A stretch of 64,000 bases of DNA from Miscanthus floridulus (taxonomy: Eukaryota > Streptophyta > Magnoliopsida > Poales > Poaceae): the NCBI RefSeq assembly GCF_019320115.1, contig NC_089582.1, positions 116,814,637-116,878,636 on the forward strand. Direction: 5' to 3'. The translations under genes were made by a program, and so were the position numbers. Positions 44,608 to 55,603 of this stretch are shown here, piece after piece; positions within the stretch are counted from its first letter, which is position 1; each line of letters opens with the position of its first letter. The notes beneath the pieces were generated by a model. That model searched no databases. It was not told where the DNA came from and was given only the letters and a program-made list of their open reading frames with translations.

Positions 44608-45088
44608 TTTATGCTATTTATTATTCTTGTTTACCTGATCATGTGTTTATATGGGCTTGTGATAAATTTGTTACTACTCCTTTGCTAAAATTGTGACAAT
44701 TAAAAGCTAACCATAGTTAAACCAGTGTCAGCCTTTTGAGTCTCATGAAACCTATGTTATATTTGTTGAGTATGACATGTACTTACGCTTGCTTTATTTT
44801 TTAAATCTTTGGATAAAAATCCTAGATGGGTACCAGATTGCTAGAGTTTAGAGGAATTAGGCTTGTGATCAACCAGTCAGTTGTCCCTATAGAATTGGAG
44901 TCTTCATCCAAAGATCGAAGTTATCTTTCCGCTGTTTGCTATCTAAGGTTATATTCTCTACACTAAGTACGTTATATATTGAGCATTGTTTATTGATATT
45001 ACTCTTATTTGTAGCTATATGTGAGATTTAACTTCCTAGGCTCACATATGGTGTGTATCTGATTTTGTTTTTAAAACCGGGTGCTACA

Positions 45089-45703
45089 AAGTGGTATCAG
45101 AGCAATGCTAACTATAGGACGCAAGCCTAGTAGAAACTGGTCATTCTAAGGTTTAGAAGTTGCTACAAAAACCCTTGATCTATAAACCTTGATATTTTCT
45201 TCTCTAATATATCTCTATCCTTGCTATTCATCTCTACCTTGGTGCTTATTTTAATGTCTTTGTTCTCATCTTCACTCCTCGATTTGAAATACTTTTAGAA
45301 CTGTCCCTCATCACCTTCTTGCATAATATGAAGATAAGTCTTAGGATTGTTATCTCTGGTATAATGAGGATGATAGTATCATAAGTTGAGTCAATGATTG
45401 AATTGTGCATCTTTATTGCTTGTTGAATTGTCATTATGCATATGATTGTTTTGAATCTTTGTAATGATTGCAATGATCTTGTTGGGTGTTCCCACAATTT
45501 CATTTAGTTTATAGACCTAAGGTATAAGGATTAGTGAGATAAATAGTCGGGTTTTGGTTTTCTTCTGTTTTTCCTATCCTGTCTTTTCGGAGCAGCCTGC
45601 ACTCTTCAGCTTATATCTCTAATCTTAGATGACCAAAAATCATGAGAAAATTCTGGACAATAGTAGACTTCAATATCTTTCCCTGAGCGCAAGAATCACC
45701 TTG
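45089..45703 (+). other. Internal region of LTR element 2, left part, non-coding
   Basis: About 615 bp after the LTR with no gag-like frame. It is interrupted at 45704 by the copia-like solo LTR. Confidence 0.6.
45092..45108 (+). other. Primer-binding site of LTR element 2
   Basis: TGGTATCAGAGCAATGC three bases after the 5' LTR end. The first 12 bases fit the initiator tRNA-Met complement. Confidence 0.85.
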
Positions 45704-45708
45704 ATAGC
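45704..45708. repeat. Target-site duplication of copia-like solo LTR, left
   Basis: ATAGC, repeated exactly at 47594-47598. Confidence 0.85.
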
Positions 45709-47593
45709 TGAAAGGCCCTAATGGCTAGAGGGGGGTGAATAGCCTATTAAAAATTTCTACAACAACACTTAACAAACCGGTTGGACAATTATGAGGCAAA
45801 GCGAGTGTTGCGCTAGCCTACTAAAAATGCAAGCCACCTACCATAATTCTAGTTTATGCAGTTTCTATCCACATAATAAATATGTTACTACACTAAGTTA
45901 GTGTACTCTCAAATGCTAACTAAAGAGCTACACTAACCAAACTAACAAGCTCTCACAACTAGCTACACTAAAGAGCTTGACAACTAGTTTGTGGTAATGC
46001 AAAGAGAGTGAGCAAGAAAGTTATACCGCCATATCGAGGAAGGAGCCAATCAATCATAAGAATGAATAACAATGAAGACCAATCACCTCGGAATCAAATG
46101 ATGAACACAATGATTTTTTATCGAGGTTCATTTGCTTGTCGGCAAGCTACTCCTCGTTGTGGCGATTCACTCACTTGGAGGTTCACACGCTAATTGGCAT
46201 CACATGCCAAATCCTCAATAGGGTGCCGCACAACCAACACAAGATGAGGATCACACAAGCCACGAGCAATCCACTAGAGTACCTTTTGGCTCTCTACCGG
46301 GGAAAGGTCAAGAACCCCTCACAATCACCATGATCGGAGCTGGAGACAATCACCACCCTCCGCTCGATGATCCTTGCTGCTCCAAGCTGTCTAGGTGGAG
46401 GCAACCACCAAGAGTAACAAGTGAATCCTGCAGCGAAACATGAACACCAAGTGCCTCTAGATGCAAACACTCAAGCAATGCACTTGGATTCTCTCCCAAT
46501 CTCATAAAGATGATTAATCAATGATGGAGATGAGTGGGAGAGCTTTGGCTAAGCTCACAAGGTTGCTATGTCAATGCAAATGGCCAAGAGAGTGAGCTTG
46601 AGCCGGCCATGGGGCTTAAATAGAAGCCCCCATGAAATAGAGTCATTATACCCCTTCACTGGGCACAACACGGGGTGACTGGACGCTCCGGTCATATTGA
46701 CCGGATGCTGGACCTCAGCGTCCGGTCACGTGATGCGTGCCACGTGTCCTCTCTCTTCAAATATTGATCGCTCGATCTCAACGGTCAAGTGATGTCCGGA
46801 CGTAGCAGCTCAAAGTGACCGGACGCTGAACCCTAGCATCCGGTCATTTCCAGTAAGTATCCAGAGACAACTTTTCATGACCGGACGCGTCCGGTCATGC
46901 TCGACCGGACTCACCCAGTGTTCGGTCACATGGTGAATTCCCTGTGCACTGCCACGTCAGCTGGACTAGACGCAACCCTCCAGCGTTCGGTCACTAAGTG
47001 TCCTAGCGTCCGGTCAGAGACCGACGCTATGCGCCCTCTGCTGCTACTGACCGAACACGCTGGTCCAACCGAGACCAGCGTCCGGTCACTTACAGTGACC
47101 TCTGTCTTTTCTGTCTAGGGTGCCGGTGAAGTTCCTAACCCTTGCTCAAATATGCCAACCACCAAGTGTATCACCTTGTGCACATGTGTTAGCATATTTT
47201 CACAAACATTTTCAAGGGTGTTAGCACTCCACTAGATCCTAAATGCATATGCAATGAGTTAGAGCATCTAGTAGCACTTTGATAATCGTATTCTGATACG
47301 AGTTTCACCCCTCTTAATAGTACGGCTATCAAACCTAAATATGATCACACTCACTAAGTGTCTCGATCACCAAAACAAAATGGCTCCTACCATTTATACC
47401 TTTGTCTTGAGCCTTTTGTTTTTCTCTTGCTTCTTTTCAAGTCCAAATGCTTGATCATCACCGTGGCATCACCATCATCATGATCTTCATTTGCTTCACC
47501 ACTTGGAATGTGCTACCTATCTCATGATCACTTGATAAACTAGGTTAGCACTTAGGGTTTCATCAATTCACCAAAACCAAACTAGAGCTTTCA
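45709..47593 (-). mobile_element. Copia-like (SIRE/Maximus-type) solo LTR A
   Basis: A 1,885-bp unit that on the minus strand begins TGAAAGCTCTAGTTTGG and ends TAGGGCCTTTCA, with short inverted ends TGAAAG/CTTTCA. Perfect 5-bp duplications (ATAGC) border it. The end CTATTCACCCCCCTCTAGCC is equivalent to the end of solo LTR B at 62255-63725. The middle (about 46670-47100) is packed with inverted GACCGGACGC/GCGTCCGGTC words. There is no coding region. Confidence 0.8.
46670..47100. repeat. CCGGAC/GTCCGG palindrome cluster in solo LTR A
   Basis: At least eight copies of a (T)GACCGGACGCT or AGCGTCCGGTCA decamer, some decayed to TTCGGTC or GACCGAAC, arranged head-to-head within 430 bp. The tightest pair is GACCGGACGCGTCCGGTC near 46880. 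Confidence 0.8.
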
Positions 47594-47598
47594 ATAGC
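47594..47598. repeat. Target-site duplication of copia-like solo LTR, right
   Basis: ATAGC, identical to 45704-45708. Confidence 0.85.
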
Positions 47599-48998
47599 TT
47601 TTTTAGTTATGGAGATACGAAAATCACAAGGCGATGCATCTGTACTGTTTGGAACTTGGAACAATTTCTCTTATGTACTATTTTTGACCAAGTTAACAAA
47701 GGAATTTGGAAAAGTGTTCTATAAGGAAGTTGTAGAGAATTATATAAGCTTTCCAACGGTATAAGCTACAATACCATTTGATTAAGAGAATGAGAGTTAC
47801 AACTTTTTTACTGCACTGCTGTTTTTTTGCTCACGAGGAATTCTAGATTTCTTGTTCTTGACTATACACGAGAGTACCATCGGCATGTCAGAATGATTTG
47901 ATACTAGTTAGCTCATCTAAAAGTATGTGCAAGCTATGCTTGGTGTCCCCTAGTTGGTCCTTTCTTAAGGGGGTAGCCAAGTTGAAGAATTTGCAAGATG
48001 AAGTGTCCTACGTTCTAGATTACGCAGCGGAAGCGTGGTGGTATCCAAGGATGTGAGAGAAACTCAGAGTCTCAATGAGATTTGATTAAAGGTTCAAGGA
48101 AGGTTTATCCAAGATCATCAAGACTTTGAAAGTACTACTGGAGAAGCTTTTAAGTTAGTTTGGATCAAGAGACCTCAGCTAAGTGTTGAAGGAGTCCAAG
48201 AAAAGATTGAAGTAAAATCTAAGTATTAGCTTTGCTAGATCCGGACAAGAGTTTTATAGCTATAATGATGCACCTTGTCAAAGGTGTGGGATGTGTCCTT
48301 AAACTAGAAGAAAAGTAGTAGCTTGTTCATTAAATTAATTAAGGAAGCGTGAGTTGAACTACCTAACATGCATCTAGAGTTATCCACTATGGAGCATGGA
48401 AGTAATATCTTCTTGGAAGTAAAAGTGACATATAGGAGGATCATAAGAGTCTATAGGACATAATCACTAAGTTGGTCTTGAGCTTGTGTTATCCTCGTTG
48501 GAATGAGATTCATTATGGCTTGGAAAAGTGCTAACACCTGGAGAAGTAAAAGTCACGACCGATGCCCTTAGCAATGGAGAATTGTGCTAAGAAGGTTCGG
48601 GTGACACCAAGGATTAATAATTGTATTCCAAGTTCGAGTAATTTAACTGGAATCATTAATGTTTTGAAGATTGATAGTAGAATTTCCTTCTGACTAGGAG
48701 ATTCATCAGGCTTTGTTGGAAGGTGGATATTTTAAGAAAGAGAATTGATATTATAGGAAAGGTGGCCAAGTGAATGGAGTTATCTGAGAATTGTTCAAGG
48801 TACTGGTCAAAATCTTGGAATCAGTTTGGTAAGTTACTTGGAGTAAGGATAACTAGTATGCAAAGGAAAGTGGGATACTTATCAAGACGATGGAACTACA
48901 CGATGAAGTAAAGAAGAATCTAGAGATGAAGTATCCCTATCTCCTAGTCGACATTTTCTGAATCTCGGGGACGAGATTCATCTTAAGGGGGGTAGAAT
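47599..48998 (+). other. Internal region of LTR element 2, right part, non-coding
   Basis: About 1.4 kb with no frame resembling gag or pol. It ends in a polypurine tract (TTAAGGGGGGTAGAAT, about 48983-48998) directly before the 3' LTR. Confidence 0.6.
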
Positions 48999-51900
48999 TA
49001 TAACACCCTAAAATTTGAATTTTTGGAAATAGAGCTAAAATGATTTAATTTAGAAATTTATGTGCTCATGAAATATAGGAAAATAAAATATTTTCATTAA
49101 ATTAAAATTTATCATAAGGTAGCAACATGTTTGTGCATACATACCGGTGCATTTGATCTATTTGGTTGAGTGGTTTTGAATCAAGATTCAAAATGGTTTA
49201 AATTGCTTTTGAAAATAAATTAAAAAGGGCTTTGAAGTAAAAGAAAAGAAGGAAAAAGAAAATTTGAGAATAAAAGAATTTAAAAAGGTTGTAAAATTTA
49301 TTTTTGAGAACTTACCAAAATTTCTCATTTTTAATTAAGTTGAAAAGTGTATTTGAAATCTTATTCAAATTTGATCTGATTCATATTTGAATTCGGTTTG
49401 AAAATGAAAAAAAAGAAAAGACAAGAAAATATGGAAAAGTATTTTTCATTAGTCTCCCCTCCTATTCGGCCCAAAGCCAGCTGTCGGCCTGCACTATTTT
49501 TCCCCCGGGCCGCAGGACACTCCTCCCTTCTCCTTTCCTCCGGTTGGCAGCAGGCCCTACGCTCGCCCTTGTTCCAACTCCGGCCCAGCCGAAGCACAAG
49601 CGCTCCCCTCTTCTTTTCCTCTTTGTTTCGCTGCCATGTGGGACCCGCACGTCAGCGCTGTCTCCTACCTCAGGTCCGACTGGGACTCTGCTTGAGTTGG
49701 ACGCCGCCGAGAGCCCCATGCCGCTATGGCACTGCCTTGCCGTGCCACCCACATCGCTTTGTCCCTTTAAAAGCTGAAGCCCGCATCGCGCCGCCCTCAC
49801 CTAGCCGCCTCTGAGCCACCACGCCCGAGCTCCATCACAAGCCGCCACATTGCTCGAACCCTAGCCGCCGCCGCTGTTGCTCGGTCTGCCACAGAGCTGC
49901 TTCGCCGACGAATCAGAGCCTCTGACCTGCTTCGTAAGGCACTAAGGTAACCTCTGGTAGTCTCTTTTCTCTCCTTCTCGCTCTCAATATCTCGCGCGAC
50001 TTCGACGTCGAGTCCGAGCCACGCTAGCTAGCTCCGTGATGCCTCTGCGCTGCTCAACCGTTGTGAACGCCAACAGACTAGATGAGTTCGGCATGCTTCC
50101 TCTTCATCCCCATACCATCCCTGTGGCCAAGCGAGGTTGGATTCTTGATTCCGGCAAGGCTCAAGTTTTTTTTCGGCCATGGCGACACTGCCTCTCACAC
50201 CGATGTCGGCTGCTCCAGCGGCGCCGTGCCCAACCCATAGCCGAGATGAGTGCATAGCTCCATGCGCTCCCTTTGCACGCATGCGCAAGAAACGCAGATG
50301 CGTCGAAGCACCGGCCGTGAGCCGTGCACGCGTTGCCGTGATTGCTAGCTAGCTTGATGACATCATGTATACATTTTGTGGCCGTTTTCCTTTATAAAAA
50401 TAAACTCTAAAATACAATAGAAATACACATCATCCTGAGCCGTCCGTTTTTAGATCAATGGCCCAGATTAGAACATACCCCTTCGCTGTTCTTTTTGCTA
50501 AAGAGCCCCTCTGTTTTCAACAAATTAACCCTCGGTCCAAAGCGCAGTCACAGATTGCGTTTTCTTCTTTGGAAAGCGTAGTTTTGTCGGTTTAGATCTA
50601 AAATACGTTTTCACTTATTTATAGATTTGCCACTGATTTTGTTGTAGCCATAACTTCTCTGTTTTAACTCCGATTTGATCCGTTTGAATTGCGTTAGGTT
50701 CGTAATTTCATAACCTACATGTTCATACTACTGTTATATATGTTTTCAACTTTTAAAATTCAAGGTTAGATTTAATCTATTATTTTAATAAAGAAAATCC
50801 TGTTTATTTCATATCTTCCGTGTTTTAGCTCCGTTTTAACCCATTCAAGTTGCGTTAGATTCATAGCAATGAGATCTACACGTTAGTAATAGTAGTTACC
50901 ATATTACTATTTCTAAAATTTTATAGTTTAAATCATATCTTGATTAATAATTATGCAACTGGGTTTTGTAAATAAAATATGATTTGTTTTACTTTAGTTT
51001 TATAATTTGAATCTAAATTTGACTTAATTTAATTTATATAACATTTTATATAGTTAAAATAAATGAAGCTTATAGTTTTCTTTTCCGCGTATAAAGCATA
51101 TCTCTCGATAGTTGTATCTTTTCAACCGTAGCTCCGATTAGAGTGCTTCTCGCGACTGTGTGTTCGTAGCGATGCGTAGAATCGTGTTTCAAACTCTTTT
51201 ACTTATTTTTCTATGATTGGTGTACTGTTCTGATTTAGTTCTATTATTTGCTTCGTGTATGATTGTATGGATGCTTGTGTGGTGCTTTATGAACATGCCC
51301 AATCGATGAGCTTTACGTGTTGATCAAGGAGTTCCATTGAAGGTTTGGACTAGAAGAACATCAGAGTTTTAAGGCAAGTATATCATGGGATCTTCCTTGT
51401 TGTCCTATACATCTTTAATCATTTAATTCATACTACATGTGTCTACCTTGACTGTCACTAAGGATTTTCTAGTACTTTGTTACCATGTACCTTGATACCT
51501 TTGGGTTATTACATTGGGTAGTATGATGCTAGTGCTCAACTACAACCATGATCTTATAACTTGACTAATGTAATAAGCGATAAACATTAAAAGATGCTTT
51601 TTAGCACATGGAACAAGGGGGCTAGAGCATTGGGCTATTTTATGGTGCTCTAGATTCCTCTCTCTAAGGACTTATCTGTAAGTGATCATCCGGGACTTAT
51701 AGTACAGCTGTGAGGGCTATATGGCTATGGCTTTAGCTCAGTATGAGGACTTTTTCTAGCTTATTAGAGGTTACCTTTATGGCGCAAGAGGGGCTCTAGT
51801 TTGTATGATCTCGGCCTACCAAGAGGGTGCACTTTTGTTTCTTTGTATTTTGTTAGTCACTCCTTGGAGGGGGGTTCATGCTTATTGATGGGGAAACCTT

Positions 51901-52640
51901 AGCGACCCTAACTTGTTAGACGAACCTTTGAAAGGCTTCATAGTGAACCCTGCCGATCTTCCTTGGTAGTGGGTCAAGAGGTTGGCCGCCTCGGGCGAAA
52001 GGATAAATCACGACTTACAGTGAAAGTGTACAACCTTTGCAGAGTGTAAAACTGGTATATCAGCCGTGCTCACGGTCACGAGCGGCCTTGAAATATTTAC
52101 GGAATAGATGATGAACACTAATGACATGGATGATGAAGATGCTCACTAATGGTTAATTGTTTACGCTATTCATTATTCATGTTTACCTGATCATGTGTTT
52201 ATATGGGCTTGTGATAAATTTGTTGCTACTTCTTTGCTAAAATTATGACAATTAAAAGCTAATTATAGTTAAACAAGTGTCAGCCTTTTGAGCCTTATGA
52301 ACCCCATGTTATATTTATTGAGTACGACATGTACTTACGCTTGCTTTATTTTTTAAATCTTTGGATAAAAATCCTGGATGTGTACCAGATTGCTAGAGTT
52401 TGGAGGAATTAGGCTTGTGATCAACCAGTCAGTTGTCCATGTGGAATTGAAATCTTCACCCGAAGATCAGAGTTGTCTTTCCGCTGTTTGCTATCTAAGG
52501 TTATATTCTCTATACTAAGTACGTTATATATTAAGCATTGTCTATTGATATTACCCTTATTTGTAGCTATATGTGAAATTTGACTTCCTGAGCTCACATA
52601 TGATGTGTATCTGGTTTTGTTCTTAAAACCGGGTGCTACA
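48999..52640 (+). repeat. 3' LTR of element 2
   Basis: 3,642 bp, begins TATAACACCCTAAAATTTG (terminal TG changed to TA) and ends GGGTGCTACA. It is uninterrupted and retains the ~133 bp (about 51647-51782) missing from the 5' copy. Confidence 0.9.
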
Positions 52641-52645
52641 TCATC
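52641..52645. repeat. Target-site duplication of LTR element 2, right
   Basis: TCATC, matching 37862-37866. Confidence 0.85.
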
Positions 52646-52810
52646 TTACTTGATAAATTGAATTTCTAACCTGAACTTTTAAGCTTTCACTAAATGATTC
52701 CTACATACTTTGAACCCGAACATCACTACTAAAAACACTCATCCAAATTCCAAACATGTAAATTTGGAACAGTGCATCAAGGATAAGTCTCCGATACTCG
52801 CTCATAATAA

Positions 52811-53093
52811 GACGGTCTCCAATAAGGAGACCCAAACCCAAAATAGGTAGCGAGAGACCTAAAATCAGCCTTCAACATAGTACCTATACGAGAGACCTAT
52901 TTTGGGTTGTCTGAGAGACACAACCCAAATATGGGTATCCTCTCTCCTAGAAACCCATTTACAGAAAGAATTCTCTTTTGGGTCTTGTTGTTGGAGAAGA
53001 TGCCGAATAAGTATTGAACCTTTTGCCTGTAGCGCTACCCAAAGTATGAATGTGTCTTGAATTTTTGGTGTTGTTGTTGGAGATAGCCTAAGA
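52811..53093. repeat. MITE-like inverted-end repeat
   Basis: Begins GGTCTCCAATAAGGAGACCC and ends TTGTTGTTGGAGATAGCC, with a similar internal TTGTTGTTGGAGAA at about 52986. The ends are imperfect inverted repeats. GAGAGACC/GGGTTGT words repeat inside. Family and duplication were not determined. Confidence 0.45.
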
Positions 53094-54507
53094 TGCAAAG
53101 GCCCTAGGCCCCCAAGAGTAATCCAGAGGCGCACCATGGATACATCAGTGAGTATCCCTACCATATCTCTTTGTGTCGCCTTCGTAGTGCTGGTTCTATG
53201 CACTACACTAGCACGGATGTGAGTTTATGAGCTACAGAGCTAGGATCCAGCATGAATTAGATATTGTTTTTTTAAGAAAGAGACTAGAGAGAATTTTATT
53301 GATTACTTATAAATGAGATTTGGGTAACCATGTTTTTTTTTCAACAATAAAGGGGAACCTGCATAAGCCACATCGATGAGTGTGACAGTGTGACGTGTTT
53401 TGTCAATTGGTGCACTTTTGTTTTTCCTTTTTTCGTCTAATAAAAATCACGATAAAACTATTGTCATCCTTTCAAAAAAAAACATTCTCTTCCCTGTTGG
53501 CAGTCAGGAATAAGCCCTACTAGACTCCATTACCTCTCTAAAAATAACGGAAAGAAATCCACGCGACTCGGTTCTACCGTTTATAACACATAAATAATAG
53601 AAGAGATATTCTATATAGTTGTGCATTATAAAATGTCAAATTAATTATACTAGAAATTATGACCAAATTCTTGACCACTGAATGACGATTCACTATCACA
53701 ATCTGGAACCATGTAGGATGGTCAATGGTGGAGAGTTTGTGTAGGAGGCAAATGCAAATTGAGAAAGAAAATAGCAATTTTATGGCGATGCCCCCTAAAC
53801 CAAAGAAAATGACGTGCAAACTCAAACAACGAAAAACATGTGACGTTTGCTTGATGGTTGGCCGATAAGAAAACATTCGTTAGTGGTTTTGAACTCTCCG
53901 GAAAATTCAGTTTCCTGATAGTGACTAAATCAACAGTTTCTATATTTAATTTTACGTACAACTAGGTATTAACTCATTTCTCATGCACAATGGATTTTGG
54001 TGTTTTTGTTTCTGCTGTAGAGTCCCTGTAATTTACAGCTGTATTTTTCTAACTTTGTAATTTTACTTGAAGCTTCCGTTTACCACCGGCGTTAGGTGAC
54101 ACGTGATTAAATATATAAAAAAACTAAAACAAATTAAGAGACCAAATTTCTCTTACCACCATAACTTTTCAGTTGACGCAGTTTAACTCCTGGGAAAATC
54201 CGAACATGTAACTCCTCTGCCTCCACTTATTATTAGGAGACACAGTAGTACTGTCCAGTTTGGGGTGGCAAGAACCCAGGCTTCCACCGGGAAATCTTGT
54301 AAATTCTATGTGTGCCCGTTGCACGCAATGTACTACTTGCTCATTCTTCTTATAAATATAAATGCAAAAGCCGGTAGCGAATCTTTTGAAAAAAAAATCC
54401 TAGTATCTTGCTTATCTTCATTGTAGCCACATTTAATCCTTTGATATTGTTACAACTCTCTGTGAAAGATTCTAACTTAGTAAATAAACTACTATTAAAT
54501 AAATTAT
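53094..54507. other. Intergenic DNA, no gene recognised
   Basis: AT-rich DNA with short frames only. A GTGCCCGTTGCACGC motif near 54312 resembles the reverse complement of grass Helitron ends but lacks a clean CTAG terminus. Confidence 0.5.
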
Positions 54508-54602
54508 GGCCCTGTTCGCTAGGCTTATGATACATTGTTTTTCTCTCTTAATAAAATAGCATCAGCCAACTTAGAAGCCACGAAAACGACCAAGCCAACG
54601 GG
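54508..54602. repeat. MITE-like element, GGCC-TGTTCG family, copy 9
   Basis: Begins GGCCCTGTTCGCTAGGC and ends near GCCAACGGGA. The core TTTTTCTCTCTTAATAAA is more diverged than in other copies. Confidence 0.5.
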
Positions 54603-54770
54603 ATGTATCTTACTTAAGAATAGGTCGCTCCTCGATCAAGGACCACATATCCATCCAATTCAAGCACACAGAAGCTTTTACGTTCCAATATTTTATAAAA
54701 AAAACACACATTAGAGATTGAGGTGGCCTGACTCTCGTCTATACCTGATACTAAAAAGGCAAATCCCTAG

Positions 54771-54890
54771 CTTCTTATAAGGACCGGTGGAGATCAGGTA
54801 AAAAATTTCTTCCGAATCCAACATGAATCGGATGCAACAGAGATGGGAAGAAAAGAAACTGGAGTTCAGGCACAGTACGTTCCGAAGATA
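54771..54890. repeat. 120-bp direct repeat, copy A
   Basis: CTTCTTATAAGGACCGGTGG to CGTTCCGAAGATA. It is repeated at 54908-55027 with about ten changes and the same length, 17 bp apart. Confidence 0.9.
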
Positions 54891-54907
54891 AAGTCTGGCC
54901 TCCCTAC

Positions 54908-55027
54908 CTTCTTGTAAGGACCGGTGGAGATCAGATAAAAAATTGCATCCGAATCCAACATGAATCGGATGCAACGGAGATGGAAAGAAAAGAAACTGGA
55001 ATTCATGTACAGTACGTTCTGAAGATA
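54908..55027. repeat. 120-bp direct repeat, copy B
   Basis: Second copy of 54771-54890. The reading frames covering both copies on the minus strand reflect the duplication only. Confidence 0.9.
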
Positions 55028-55396
55028 TAACAGAAACAAAGAAGAAGAAAAAAATAGGCCAGAAAAAATTGACACGAAGGCGACTGCTGTCGTTCGCCTT
55101 TCATTGTTGACACCGTGTCGACACAAGGCAAAGAGCATAGCTATCCAGAATCCAGCCCGCACACCACACGGACATGGTATCCAGCAAACGACGCAAACTG
55201 AATCAAGATTTTAGATCGAGTCCAAAACAAAATCACATCTCAAATCACGTACGAGTGCCAAAATAAAGGCACCAACCATATATATAAATATAAACAAAAA
55301 AGTCAGAGCACAAAATCGACTCACAATCAGTATGATCTGGGCCTCGACACCGACCTGGGAGCCTGGGAGCGATTTGGCTACGGGGAGAGGAGTTGG
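55028..55396. other. Intergenic DNA, no gene recognised
   Basis: Mixed DNA before the 3' LTR of the Reina-like element. No coding signal was seen. Confidence 0.5.
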
Positions 55397-55558
55397 TGTA
55401 ACGAGACTATGATATATCAACTGTAATATAATAGAGTATTTGGGTAAATACGGTTGCCGTTGGCCGATCAACGAGATCGTCGAACGCCGCCGTTGCCCTC
55501 AGGCACGGTCAGAATCTAGTTCCCGTCTGATCCTCTCACCACTCCTCTGTTGCTTACA
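55397..55558 (-). repeat. 3' LTR of gypsy element 3
   Basis: On the minus strand TGTAAGCAACAGAGG...CTCGTTACA. It matches 60764-60928. Confidence 0.8.
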
Positions 55559-55603
55559 AAAATCAATGGGCTGCCCTCGCATCTGGACCACTCAGGGTCC
55601 GTT

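Larger units (their letters stand above)
37867..45088 (+). repeat. 5' LTR of element 2, interrupted by a solo LTR
   Basis: Two parts, 37867-40929 and 44613-45088, match the 3' LTR at 48999-52640. It has an AT-rich first part, a GC-rich middle (about 38330-39220), then AT-rich DNA. Relative to the 3' LTR it lacks about 133 bp at ~40550, between TTTATGGTGC and TTATGGCGC-type repeats. Conserved frames in the GC-rich middle reflect LTR identity, not a gene. Confidence 0.9.
37867..52640 (+). mobile_element. Large non-autonomous LTR retrotransposon 2 (gypsy-like, LARD type) with nested insertions
   Basis: The element spans 14.8 kb including later insertions. Its 5' LTR starts TGTAACACCATAAAATTTG and, after a nested element, ends GGGTGCTACA at 45088. 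The 3' LTR is 48999-52640. A perfect 5-bp duplication (TCATC) borders it. A tRNA-Met-type primer-binding site (45092) and a polypurine tract (48984-48998) are present. Without the copia-like solo LTR, its internal region is only ~2.0 kb and shows no gag, protease, RT or integrase motif. The element must have depended on proteins from a relative. Large LTRs around a non-coding core are the definition of LARD elements. Confidence 0.85.

Noticed and set aside
54300..54345. Possible minus-strand Helitron end (GCGTGCAACGGGCAC)
   Set aside because: The motif is present but the terminal CTAG is replaced by CATAG and no element body was defined.
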